Assembly (NCBI RefSeq): GCF_003208655.1
Contig: NZ_QKLU01000002.1
Coordinates: 560,285-624,284 of the forward strand
Origin: Pedobacter nutrimenti
Lineage (GTDB): Bacteria > Bacteroidota > Bacteroidia > Sphingobacteriales > Sphingobacteriaceae
Length of the DNA: 64,000 nucleotides
Reading direction: 5' to 3'
Positions within the stretch are counted from its first letter, which is position 1. Each line of letters starts with the position of its first letter. The notes beneath the pieces were generated by a model that had not been told where the DNA came from, ran no database searches, and saw only the letters and a list, made by a program, of their open reading frames with translations. This document shows positions 43,695 through 52,220 of the stretch, in pieces. The translations under genes were made by a program, and so were the position numbers.

Positions 43695-44057
43695 ATGGAA
43701 TTAAAAGGAAAAGTGCACGAAATTGGTGCATTACAGCAGGTGAGTGAGACTTTTAAAAAACGCGATCTGATCATAGAGTACGCTGAAAACCCTACTTATC
43801 CGGAGTACATCAGGTTTGAGGCTTTACAAGATAAAACAGCCCTGTTTGATACTTTGAAAGTTGGTGACAATGTCGAGGTAGCCTTTAACTTACGTGGTCG
43901 TCCATGGACGGATAAAACCGGTAAAGTTTCTTATTTTAACAGTTTAGTAGTTTGGCGGATCAATGCTTTAAATGCAGCAGCTGCAGCTACCCCAGAATAC
44001 GCTCCGCCTGTAGATTTAAACAGTGCACCAGGTGATGAAGATGACCTGCCGTTCTAA
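43695..44057 (+). CDS. DUF3127 protein with SSB-like C-terminal tail
   Basis: A 120-residue protein of the DUF3127 family, with an OB-fold-like body (about 1-95: KGKVHEIGALQQVSETFKKRDLIIEY, then NVEVAFNLRGRPW...VSYFNSLVVWRI) and a flexible Ala/Pro linker. It ends in GDEDDLPF, an acidic tip ending in PF like the SSB tail (DDDIPF) that recruits replication and repair proteins. Single-stranded nucleic-acid binding is plausible by analogy, not shown. Single gene with a terminator; divergent from the RNA methyltransferase. Confidence 0.85.
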   Translation: MELKGKVHEIGALQQVSETFKKRDLIIEYAENPTYPEYIRFEALQDKTALFDTLKVGDNVEVAFNLRGRPWTDKTGKVSYFNSLVVWRINALNAAAAATPEYAPPVDLNSAPGDEDDLPF

Positions 44058-44090
44058 AGATCTTTTTTAAGGAAACAATTTTGAACTAGG

Positions 44091-44122
44091 AGTGCCGGGA
44101 AAAATCCCGGCGCTTTTTTTTT
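44091..44122 (+). terminator. Intrinsic terminator
   Basis: AGTGCCGGGA, loop AAAA, TCCCGGCGCT (one G-T pair), then T-run. Confidence 0.9.
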
Positions 44123-44308
44123 GAACAAAAAAACAAAATAACAGGATACGTATTTGGGACTAAAGTACCAGAGGAGTCCGGTATGAATGCGATATGTCTC
44201 CGTATTTTTTGATCAGAAACCAGAGATATACCGGAGTTCAGGTGCAGACGATCCGGACACATATTTTGATCTGCATCAGAAAGAACAAGGCTGGAATAAT
44301 GGAAAAAG
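44123..44308. other. Spacer between two convergent genes
   Basis: Nothing is clearly coded here. TCCGGTAT (44177-44184) and ATACCGGA (44228-44235) are an 8-base inverted pair with a 43-base loop. A 64-codon frame from 44187 has no promoter, no family look, and runs into the antisense of the pump gene. Confidence 0.4.
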
Positions 44309-45532
44309 TCAGGAATTTTTCTTAAAACTTCTCATGGCCAGAAAAGCACTCAGCAGCATAAGTGCCGCGCCTACAAAATAAGGAGCACCAGGTAAATAAA
44401 CGGGCGCTTTGGCATTGGTGAAGTAATAAAAAATATAAGTCATAAACCAGGGGCCGAAAATGGAACTCAGGCTCATCAGGCTGGTTAAACCACCCTGGAG
44501 TTCGCCCTGCTCATTGGCGGGGACCTGGTTGGTCATAATACCCTGCAGGGCTGGTCCGGCAATTCCGCCCATGGCATAGGGAATCATATAGGCAAACATC
44601 ATCCAGCCCTGGTTGGCCAGACCAAAAAGAACCATGCCTATCGCATATAAAGTCAAACCGATCCAAATGCTTTTTTCCTGGCCCAGTTTGGGAATGGCGA
44701 TCCGGATCAGTCCACCTTGCACCAGGGCAATCATCAGGCCGATGAAACCAAGGGAATAGCCCACCAGGTCTTCATTCCATTTAAATTTCTGCATGGTGTA
44801 AAAGGTCCATACGCTTTGAACCGCATGGCTTGCAAAATAGACGATAAACAGGCAGACCGAAAGGTTGATGACCGATGGGTATTTTTTTAGCTGGAGCAAA
44901 GTGCCCAGCGGATTACAGCGTTTCCAGTCTAATGGGCGACGGTTTTCTTTGGATAAAGATTCGGGAAGAATAAAAAACCCGTATATTGCATTGATAAAAG
45001 CAAGGGCTGCTGCCGCATAAAATGGATAATGGGTATCCATTTTTCCTAAAACCCCTCCTATAACAGGCCCCAGTATAAAACCAAGACCGAAGGCAACCCC
45101 AATCATTCCAAAATTCTGAGCCCTTTTTTCGGGAGAACTGACATCTGCAATATAGGCGGAGGCGGTGGTGAAACTCGCACCGGTAATCCCTGCAATTATG
45201 CGCCCGATAAACAGCCAGCCTATTGTTGGTGCAAAAGCAAGGAAAAGGTAGTCGATCCCAAAGCCAAGCAATGAAAATAAGAGTACCGGCCTGCGTCCGT
45301 ACTTATCACTTAAATTGCCAACCAGGGGTGCACAAAGAAACTGCATGACGGCATAGGCCACCAGCAGCAGGCCTGAAATCCTCGAAGCATCGCTCACGCT
45401 CCCATGAATCAAGCCTTCAATTAGTTTTGGAAAAACAGGAATAATAATGGCCAGGCCAATAACATCAATCAGTAAAGTAATAAAAATAAAACTCAGGGCT
45501 GCGGGCCGCCCTTCCTGTTTGCTTTGCTTCAT
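44309..45532 (-). CDS. MFS transporter, TCR/Tet family
   Basis: A 407-residue major facilitator with 12 membrane helices, of the group that includes TetA-type drug/proton antiporters. Start 45532 ([18 protein letters not shown]). Motif [12 protein letters not shown] after helix 2 is intact, and the motif-C-like stretch ([15 protein letters not shown]) in helix 5 marks an antiporter. The substrate is not predictable; homologues in this phylum are often chromosomal and not tied to tetracycline resistance. It is divergent from the AAA ATPase gene with only 49 bases between. Confidence 0.9.
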   Translation of the reverse strand: MKQSKQEGRPAALSFIFITLLIDVIGLAIIIPVFPKLIEGLIHGSVSDASRISGLLLVAYAVMQFLCAPLVGNLSDKYGRRPVLLFSLLGFGIDYLFLAFAPTIGWLFIGRIIAGITGASFTTASAYIADVSSPEKRAQNFGMIGVAFGLGFILGPVIGGVLGKMDTHYPFYAAAALAFINAIYGFFILPESLSKENRRPLDWKRCNPLGTLLQLKKYPSVINLSVCLFIVYFASHAVQSVWTFYTMQKFKWNEDLVGYSLGFIGLMIALVQGGLIRIAIPKLGQEKSIWIGLTLYAIGMVLFGLANQGWMMFAYMIPYAMGGIAGPALQGIMTNQVPANEQGELQGGLTSLMSLSSIFGPWFMTYIFYYFTNAKAPVYLPGAPYFVGAALMLLSAFLAMRSFKKNS

Positions 45533-45581
45533 GCTCAAAAGTATTAAAATAATAAACTGGAATAAAACCAAATAGACTACT

Positions 45582-46169
45582 ATGAAAAATCATGCTCCTT
45601 TAGAACTTCCGCAGCAAGCATTGTATGTGTTTAGCGGTGGCCCGGGATCCGGTAAGACCACCCTGTTGTCCGAACTCGGCAGAAGAGGTTACCAGACTGT
45701 GGCCGAAGTAGCCAGGGTGATTATAAGAGAACAGATGGCCTTGAGGGGAATTGCCCTGCCCTGGAAAGACAAGAAGAAATACAAGATGCTGATGTTGGAA
45801 CGTTCTGTGGAAAGCTATAAGGAAATTGCCGCAACGGCAAAAGGGCCTGTCTTTTTTGACCGGGGCATTCCCGATACCATAGCTTACTCGAGGCTTTGTG
45901 GTCTGGAAATCACCCCCACAGAAAAGGAGGTGGTAGTGGCGTGCCCTTATCATCATCCGGTTTTTATGTTTCCACCATGGGCCGAAATTTATCGGAAAGA
46001 CCAGGAAAGAAAACAAGACTGGGTCGAGGCTGTTGAAACCTATGGGCTTCTGTGGCAAACCTACCTGGACTATGGGTATAAAGTACTGGAAGTTCCCAAA
46101 GTCAGTGTCCCTGAACGTACCCGCTGGCTCTTGGATCAGCTCGGTTTGCCGGAAAATGTTCAGATCTAA
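45582..46169 (+). CDS. AAA_28-type P-loop ATPase
   Basis: A 195-residue protein with the Walker A motif GGPGSGKTT (19-27), then an [11 protein letters not shown] stretch, [12 protein letters not shown] (Walker B-like acidic segment) and [15 protein letters not shown] near the C-terminus. This matches the AAA_28 domain of uncharacterised nucleotide-binding proteins related to NTP-dependent kinases (NadR-like, TTD14-like). Substrate and role unknown. Single gene; the downstream kinase operon has its own promoter-like repeats. Confidence 0.85.
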   Translation: MKNHAPLELPQQALYVFSGGPGSGKTTLLSELGRRGYQTVAEVARVIIREQMALRGIALPWKDKKKYKMLMLERSVESYKEIAATAKGPVFFDRGIPDTIAYSRLCGLEITPTEKEVVVACPYHHPVFMFPPWAEIYRKDQERKQDWVEAVETYGLLWQTYLDYGYKVLEVPKVSVPERTRWLLDQLGLPENVQI

Positions 46170-46219
46170 GTTAAAAAGTGTTAAAATCACTACATTATGT
46201 TAATGCTTGCTTAATTTTG
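46170..46219 (+). promoter_or_regulatory. Promoter with GTTAA repeats for the kinase/regulator operon
   Basis: GTTAA occurs at 46170, 46180 and 46199 (10 and 19 bases apart), followed by TAATTTTG (46212-46219), a TAnnTTTG match nine bases before the ATG. The repeats look like an OmpR-type site, possibly for the regulator coded two genes on. Confidence 0.45.
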
Positions 46220-46227
46220 ACTATCGA

Positions 46228-48054
46228 ATGAAGAAGAAGAGTTTTTGGCTGATCACCGCCCTGATGACAATTGCGCTGGTGGGTGTGGTTGTAATGCAGT
46301 TGTATTACATCAGGCAGGCCTATGACCTGAATTCTAAACTCTTTGAACAAAATGTCAATCAGGCGCTCAACGCCGTGGTAAATAAAGTTCAGCGGCGGAA
46401 CGCAGCAGACCACATTACCAGAAAGGACTACCAGTGGAGGGTAAAAAGAGAACAGGAACAAAGGGATAAAGAGAAAGCCATAGCACAGCTGTCGGAAAAA
46501 TATAAAGAGGAAGAGCGTAAAAGGAAGGTCAGCCAGCAAAAAATGGTCATAGATGACCTGAACTTTCAGGACAGCCTGATCCGGGCAAAATTTGCCAGTC
46601 CCGAAATCATTACAGAAGCACAATACATTGCCCTGGAAAGTAAAGCCACTACTCCTTTAAATGTAGATGTCAATATCGGATTTGATTCAGACCTGAATGT
46701 GGTGAGCGGCGGGGTCAGAAAAACCATCCGGCTCCCGCGTGGGAAAACCTATAGCATGACCCCCGATAAACTTCCCGACAGCATCCGTTACCTGGTGTAT
46801 AGTAAAGTGGATGGGCAGCCTCTGAAGGTTTCTCTGGCGACAATTGATGGTAACCTGGACGTGAAATTCAGAAGGGAGGATGCCTTGGCTGAACGAAGGT
46901 ATAAAGAAGAACTGAAACAACTCCAGGCCGATACAACCAACGTTTTTAATTCTGTAAATTTTAACCTGGTTGAAGAAACAGCCAAAGAAATGCAGCAGGA
47001 ACGGATACCGATTACGCAGCGGATTTCAAAAGATGTACTTGATACACTCATTAAAAAAGAACTGCTGAATAAAAATATAGACCTGCAGTACGATTTTTGG
47101 GTTAAACTGGTCAGCAGGGATTCGGTATTGTATAAAAAAGTTTCAAATACCCAGGCAGATGTCTTGCCTTCCAATACCTATCAAACCACTTTGTTTAGCA
47201 ATGACATCCGGCGTGACCCCGGAATGTTGTATATTAACTTTCCCAATAAGAACGCGTCTATTTTCAGAAATATGGGCGCAACGATGGCCTCCTCGGGATT
47301 GCTGCTGCTGGTGTTGATTTTTATTTTCTCTTATACGCTGTATGCGATATTGAAACAGAAAAAGATTTCTGAAATGAAAACAGATTTCATCAATAACATG
47401 ACCCATGAGTTTAAAACGCCGGTGTCTACCATTATGATCGCCAGTGAGGCACTCAGAGACCCTGAAATTACAGCAGATCAAAACAGGGTAAAAAGGCTGG
47501 CCGGTATTATTTACGATGAAAATGTCAGGCTCGGAAATCATATTGAAAGGGTGTTGAGTATTGCGCGTCTGGAGAAAAAAGAACTGCAGCTGGAAAGAAC
47601 TCCGGTAGATATGAATGAGTTGGTTGCTGCGGTAGCGGACAGTATGAATTTACAACTGCAGAAAAAATCTGCGGACCTTGTTTTGCATATGGATGCAGAA
47701 AATCCAGTAGTGAAAGGGGATGAACTTCATCTTTCCAACGTGATTTATAATTTGATCGATAATGCAAATAAATACAGCCGGGAACAGCCTCATATTGAGA
47801 TCAGAACAAGGAATTCAGGTAAAAGTCTTGTTGTAGAGATTGCCGATAAGGGAATAGGGATGACAAAAGACCAGACCAAACGTATTTTTGATCAGTTTTA
47901 CCGGGTGCCCACTGGAAACCTTCATGATGTGAAGGGTTTTGGCCTGGGCCTGAATTATGTACAGGATATTGTTTCGCAATTGGGCGGGAACATTAAGGTG
48001 CAAAGCGAAAAAGATAAAGGAACTGTTTTTGAAATCAGTTTACCATTAAATTAA
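46228..48054 (+). CDS. Sensor histidine kinase (RprX-like)
   Basis: A 608-residue kinase from ATG 46228; the frame can start 21 bases earlier at a TTG, but that lies in the promoter. Membrane helix 1 (about 5-25), a large periplasmic domain with a charged coiled coil (RREQEQRDKEKAIAQLSEKYKEEER region), membrane helix 2 (about 355-375), HisKA with His393 in MTHEFKTPVSTIM, and a HATPase domain with N box (NLIDNANKYS), G1 (DKGIGM) and G2 (GFGLGLNYV). The order kinase then OmpR-type regulator, 19 bases apart, fits a two-component system like RprXY of Bacteroides. The sensed signal is unknown. Confidence 0.9.
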   Translation: MKKKSFWLITALMTIALVGVVVMQLYYIRQAYDLNSKLFEQNVNQALNAVVNKVQRRNAADHITRKDYQWRVKREQEQRDKEKAIAQLSEKYKEEERKRKVSQQKMVIDDLNFQDSLIRAKFASPEIITEAQYIALESKATTPLNVDVNIGFDSDLNVVSGGVRKTIRLPRGKTYSMTPDKLPDSIRYLVYSKVDGQPLKVSLATIDGNLDVKFRREDALAERRYKEELKQLQADTTNVFNSVNFNLVEETAKEMQQERIPITQRISKDVLDTLIKKELLNKNIDLQYDFWVKLVSRDSVLYKKVSNTQADVLPSNTYQTTLFSNDIRRDPGMLYINFPNKNASIFRNMGATMASSGLLLLVLIFIFSYTLYAILKQKKISEMKTDFINNMTHEFKTPVSTIMIASEALRDPEITADQNRVKRLAGIIYDENVRLGNHIERVLSIARLEKKELQLERTPVDMNELVAAVADSMNLQLQKKSADLVLHMDAENPVVKGDELHLSNVIYNLIDNANKYSREQPHIEIRTRNSGKSLVVEIADKGIGMTKDQTKRIFDQFYRVPTGNLHDVKGFGLGLNYVQDIVSQLGGNIKVQSEKDKGTVFEISLPLN

Positions 48055-48073
48055 ATACCTCTAAAAATAAACT

Positions 48074-48775
48074 ATGCTCAAAAGAATTTTACTGGTTGAG
48101 GATGATCCGAATCTGGGTCTGCTTTTACAGGATTACCTGCAGTTAAAAGGTAAATTTGATGTTGTTTTATGTGCTGACGGGGAAGAAGGGCTTCGGGCAT
48201 TTAATAAGCAAAATTTTGATCTCTGCATTTTAGATGTCATGATGCCAAAAAAAGATGGTTTTACTTTGGGCAAGGAGATCCGGAAAATGAACGAAAACGT
48301 TCCGATCATTTTTGCAACAGCCAAAGCCATGATGGAAGACAAAGCATCCGCTTATGATCTTGGCGGGGATGACTACATTACCAAGCCCTTTCGTATAGAA
48401 GAATTGCTGCTGCGCATCAATGCCTTATTGAAAAGGGTTTCTTCTGCAAAAGAACAGGATTTAAAAGAACCCTTGCCGACGCAGTTCCAGATTGGTAATT
48501 ATGTGTTTGATTATACCACGCAACTGATCTGGTTTAACGGGCAGCAGCAGAAGCTGTCTACCAAGGAGGCGGAACTTTTACAGTTGCTTTGTTTAAAGAA
48601 AAATACAGTGCTGACCAGGGAAGAAGCCTTATTGAGCATCTGGCATGACGATAATTATTTCAACGGAAGAAGTATGGATGTGTTTTTGAGTAAACTTCGC
48701 AAGTACCTGAAGGAGGATCCTAAAGTTGAAATTTTAAATGTTCATGGCAAGGGTTACAAGCTGCTGGTGAATTAA
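48074..48775 (+). CDS. OmpR-family response regulator (RprY-like)
   Basis: A 233-residue DNA-binding regulator: receiver domain (1-~118) with Asp9-10 acidic pocket, phosphoacceptor Asp54 in CILDVMMPKKDG, and Lys in ITKPFR; C-terminal winged helix (about 140-232; TKEAELLQLLCLKKNTVLTREEALLSIW and RSMDVFLSKLRKYL). Partner of the kinase directly upstream. Its binding site may be the GTTAA repeats ahead of that gene. Confidence 0.93.
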   Translation: MLKRILLVEDDPNLGLLLQDYLQLKGKFDVVLCADGEEGLRAFNKQNFDLCILDVMMPKKDGFTLGKEIRKMNENVPIIFATAKAMMEDKASAYDLGGDDYITKPFRIEELLLRINALLKRVSSAKEQDLKEPLPTQFQIGNYVFDYTTQLIWFNGQQQKLSTKEAELLQLLCLKKNTVLTREEALLSIWHDDNYFNGRSMDVFLSKLRKYLKEDPKVEILNVHGKGYKLLVN

Positions 48776-48847
48776 AAGAGGTTAAAGAGCTGGATCTGTT
48801 TTTACTTTAAATTAAAATTGTTTATTAAATTTTAATTTAAAACTTTC

Positions 48848-48855
48848 TATCTTTG
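48848..48855 (+). promoter_or_regulatory. -7 element for the helicase gene
   Basis: TATCTTTG, 39 bases before the ATG at 48895; AT-rich DNA upstream offers no exact TTTG at the right spacing. Confidence 0.5.
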
Positions 48856-48894
48856 CGGCCAGTCCTTTTTGGGAATTAATTCCTGTCATTTTGT

Positions 48895-51165
48895 ATGTCT
48901 GAAACAAATCCAGCCCAGCTTGCCGCCCAGTTTATCAATTATACCTCAAGGCATATATTTCTTACCGGAAAGGCAGGAACGGGTAAAACTACATTTTTAA
49001 GAAATCTCGTAGAGCTTACACACAAAAGAGCAGTCATTGTAGCCCCAACAGGAATTGCAGCCATTAATGCAGCTGGGGTCACGATACACTCCCTGTTTCA
49101 GCTTCCTTTTGGGACATATCTGCCTAAACAACCCGCTGCAGGGGCACACCCCGAAAGTCAGCATTACAACACCCCTAAATCTATTGTCAGGCATTTACAA
49201 ATGAACAGTACCAAACGGAGAATTTTTACCGATCTGGAATTGCTGATTATTGATGAAGTGAGTATGCTCAGGGCAGACCTGCTGGATGCGATAGATATGG
49301 TGCTCCGCTACATCCGGAAAGACAATTCCAATTTTGGCGGGGTACAGCTTTTATTTATTGGCGACCTTCATCAGCTTCCTCCGGTGGTGAAATCTGAGGA
49401 ATGGCAGTTGCTGGGAGGATTTTATCAGAGCCCTTACTTTTTTGATGCCTTGGCCCTGCAGCAAAATCCGCCCATTTATATAGAGTTGGAGAAGGTGTAC
49501 CGGCAGGCGGATGAAGTTTTTATCAACTTGCTCAATCATTTGAGAAATAATGCAGCAACCCAGCAGGATGTTGATTTGCTCCGGAAATATTACAAAAAAG
49601 ATTTTAAACCGGCAGCGGGAGAAGGTTATATCACATTGACCACCCATAACCAGCGGGCAGATGCATTAAACAGGCAAAGCCTGGAAGCTTTGAAAGAGGA
49701 ATCCTGGTTTTACAAAGCAGAAGTGGAAGATGAATTTCCTGAATCGGCCTATCCGGCTGAACATCGCCTGGAACTAAAAAAGGGCGCACAGGTCATGTTC
49801 ATTAAAAATGATCCGGGTCCGGACAAACGCTTTTTTAACGGAAAAATCGCAACGGTTGTTGCCTTGTCCAAGGAGACGATAGAAGTAGAAACCCAGAGGC
49901 CCAAAGAAAGGATCAAACTGGAAAAATACACCTGGAAAAATATCCGTTATACGACTGATAAAATTACCCATGAAATTAAAGAAGAGGTGATTGGTAAGTT
50001 TATCCAGTACCCCATTAAACTGGCCTGGGCCATTACCGTGCATAAAAGCCAGGGACTGACTTTTGATAAGGCAATCGTTGATATTGGAAATGCATTTGCA
50101 CCGGGGCAAATTTATGTGGCCCTTTCCCGTTTACGTTCTCTGGATGGTCTGGTATTGACCTCGGAATTGCCTTCGGCGGGCATCCGGCAGGATCCGAATG
50201 TTTCCCTGTTTTCAAGAAACAAAAAGGCGGCTGAAATCCTTCAGGAGCAAATTAAAACAGAAAGCGACCTTTTTCTGCAGCGCTATCTGCTGAAGTGTTT
50301 TGACCTCAGCAGTTTGGACAACTATGTGTACGAGCATGTACATTCCTATACCAAGGATTTGAATAAATCGGCCAAACAGAAACATGTTAAATGGGCGCAG
50401 CAGCTCTTGAAAGACCTGAGTGAGCAAAAGGCAAATGCAAATAAATTTCTGGTGCAGATTCAGCGCTTGTACCTGGATAAGAGTGATCAGGGTTTAAAAA
50501 CCCTGCTCGAAAGGACCATTGCTGCCGAACAGTATTTTAATCCCTTGCTGCAAAAAATGTCGCGCAGCATTTTTGACCGGATGGAGCTTGTAAAGCAGGA
50601 TAAACAAGTGGTCGCTTTTTTAACAGAGCTGCTTGAAATGGAATCTCTTTTTTACGAACAGTTTAAAAACATCAGGAAAGCAACAGCCTTGTTAAAGGCA
50701 ACCATTTATGGTGAGGAATTCACCAAAAAGGAAGTTTATGCATTGCTGGATGAGGCCAGCAGGGAATTTGAAATGAAAAAGGTATTTGCAATGCCAAATA
50801 CGCTCGATTTTACGGAAAAGAAAACCAGCAGCAGAAAAAAGAAAGAAGTCAAAGAAAGTACACCCAAAGCCGATACGAAAGAACTTTCATTACAGCTGTT
50901 TCAACAGGGGAAAACCATTTCGGAGATTGCACAGGAACGAAAAATGGCTGTCGGAACTATTGAGGGGCACCTGGCCCATTACGTCGCCAGAGAGGAGATT
51001 TCTGCCAGTGACCTGATAGGCTCCAGAAAACTGGACCATATTTTGGCCACAATCAAAGAATTGAAAACCCTGCAAATGAACCCGATCCGGGAAAAACTGG
51101 GCAGGGAATATAGCTTTGGGGAGATTAAAATTGGTATCGCAGCCCACCTGGCAGAAGGCAATTAA
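48895..51165 (+). CDS. PIF1/RecD2-like DNA helicase with C-terminal HTH
   Basis: A 756-residue SF1B helicase. Motif I GKAGTGKTTFL (about 26-36), Ia IVAPTGIAAINAAG, II IIDEVSMLRADLLD, III FIGDLHQLPPV, and motifs V-VI with WAITVHKSQGLTFDKAIVDIG and YVALSRLRSLDGLVL. After the core come a helical domain and a Lys-rich linker, then a HTH_40-type domain (about 660-745, LFQQGKTISEIAQERKMAVGTIEGHL) similar to the RecQ/DNA-binding HTH module. 5'-3' unwinding in DNA repair is expected. Its stop overlaps the stop of dapF on the opposite strand by four bases. Confidence 0.93.
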   Translation: MSETNPAQLAAQFINYTSRHIFLTGKAGTGKTTFLRNLVELTHKRAVIVAPTGIAAINAAGVTIHSLFQLPFGTYLPKQPAAGAHPESQHYNTPKSIVRHLQMNSTKRRIFTDLELLIIDEVSMLRADLLDAIDMVLRYIRKDNSNFGGVQLLFIGDLHQLPPVVKSEEWQLLGGFYQSPYFFDALALQQNPPIYIELEKVYRQADEVFINLLNHLRNNAATQQDVDLLRKYYKKDFKPAAGEGYITLTTHNQRADALNRQSLEALKEESWFYKAEVEDEFPESAYPAEHRLELKKGAQVMFIKNDPGPDKRFFNGKIATVVALSKETIEVETQRPKERIKLEKYTWKNIRYTTDKITHEIKEEVIGKFIQYPIKLAWAITVHKSQGLTFDKAIVDIGNAFAPGQIYVALSRLRSLDGLVLTSELPSAGIRQDPNVSLFSRNKKAAEILQEQIKTESDLFLQRYLLKCFDLSSLDNYVYEHVHSYTKDLNKSAKQKHVKWAQQLLKDLSEQKANANKFLVQIQRLYLDKSDQGLKTLLERTIAAEQYFNPLLQKMSRSIFDRMELVKQDKQVVAFLTELLEMESLFYEQFKNIRKATALLKATIYGEEFTKKEVYALLDEASREFEMKKVFAMPNTLDFTEKKTSSRKKKEVKESTPKADTKELSLQLFQQGKTISEIAQERKMAVGTIEGHLAHYVAREEISASDLIGSRKLDHILATIKELKTLQMNPIREKLGREYSFGEIKIGIAAHLAEGN

Positions 51166-51944
51166 AGACGGAGTTTCCCTTCAAAAACCTGCAGGGCAGG
51201 GCCGCAAAGAAAAATATTCGTAAAAGTTTTTCCATCGTAATCAAATTCGATCTGAAGGTTACCTCCCAGTACTTTAACAGGACTGGAAATATGCCCCTGC
51301 TGGCCTTTGTATTTGGCCATGGATAAAGCAACTGCAGTAACCCCAGTGCCACAAGCATACGTTTCATCTTCAACACCTCTTTCGAAGGTCCTGACAAAGA
51401 AATGATCACCCATGTCTTCAATGAAATTTACATTGATGCCATGTGCTTTGTACGTTTCATTGTTCCGGATGGTTTTCCCTTCCAGGTAAACGTCAAGTTG
51501 CTGCAGGTTATTGACCTGCTCTACATAATGTGGTGAGCCTGTATTTAAAACAAAGGCATTGCCATCTTTTTCTATAGAACTGACATCGATCATCTGCAAT
51601 TCAACCTGGTCCCCTGCAGGAGCTATTTTAGCATAATGCGGACCATCTACTGCCAGAAAATCAGTTTGGGTGTCAATAATTCCGAGGAATTTAGCAAAAG
51701 CGACAATACAACGCCCCCCATTACCGCACATACTACCCTCTTTGCCGTCTGCATTGAAATAAATCATTTCAAAATCATAGTCCGGGTGGTTTTGAAGCAG
51801 CATCAGTCCATCTGCTCCAATGCCAAAACGTCTGTCACAAAGATTTTCTATTTCTTTGGTATTCAGTTGATTGTTTTTTTTACGGTTGTCTATCAGGATG
51901 AAATCATTTCCTGCACCCTGGTATTTATAAAATTGAATGTCCAT
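51162..51944 (-). CDS. dapF: Diaminopimelate epimerase
   Basis: Converts LL- to meso-diaminopimelate for peptidoglycan and lysine, without a cofactor. The start at 51944 gives MDIQFYKYQGAGNDFILID, the usual opening; the 51971 ATG adds a polar tail. 260 residues, with the two catalytic cysteines Cys73 in SMCGNGGRC and Cys198 in YACGTGVTA. Divergent from the htrA gene over a 276-base gap and convergent with the helicase. Confidence 0.96.
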   Translation of the reverse strand: MDIQFYKYQGAGNDFILIDNRKKNNQLNTKEIENLCDRRFGIGADGLMLLQNHPDYDFEMIYFNADGKEGSMCGNGGRCIVAFAKFLGIIDTQTDFLAVDGPHYAKIAPAGDQVELQMIDVSSIEKDGNAFVLNTGSPHYVEQVNNLQQLDVYLEGKTIRNNETYKAHGINVNFIEDMGDHFFVRTFERGVEDETYACGTGVTAVALSMAKYKGQQGHISSPVKVLGGNLQIEFDYDGKTFTNIFLCGPALQVFEGKLRL

Positions 51945-52220
51945 TGAATTGTCGTTCCCCTGATTTAACATTTTTTAACTAAATAATGATGCTCAGCAGA
52001 TACAAATATCGGTCATATGGTATTAAATTTGAACATATTGGTGTGAAAAAAAATAATCATGACTAATGAAACCTAAACCGTCTTTTTAAGTCTAAATTCG
52101 AAGACGGTTAAAAAAGGTAAACACAAGGAAACCGGAAGCGTTTATCTGTCGGCAATAAATGTTCTTCTGTCTTCAGGGCAATTAAATTAACAAATAGATG
52201 AAAGGAGAAATAAATAAGAT
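51945..52220. promoter_or_regulatory. Divergent dapF-htrA region with inverted repeat
   Basis: Contains TAAATTTG (52024-52031, plus strand) and, downstream of it, AACCGTCTT (52076-52084) with its exact complement AAGACGGTT (52101-52109), 16 bases apart. If that box drives htrA, the inverted repeat lies in a leader of about 180 bases. Confidence 0.4.

Noticed and set aside
44187..44381. 64-codon frame after DUF3127
   Set aside because: No promoter box and half of it overlaps the MFS gene on the other strand.
45536..45543. TACTTTTG (minus) three bases before the MFS start
   Set aside because: Would place the transcript start inside the coding sequence, so probably chance.
45600..46190. 196-codon frame antisense to the AAA_28 ATPase
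   Set aside because: Opposite strand of a protein with an intact Walker motif; no own signals.
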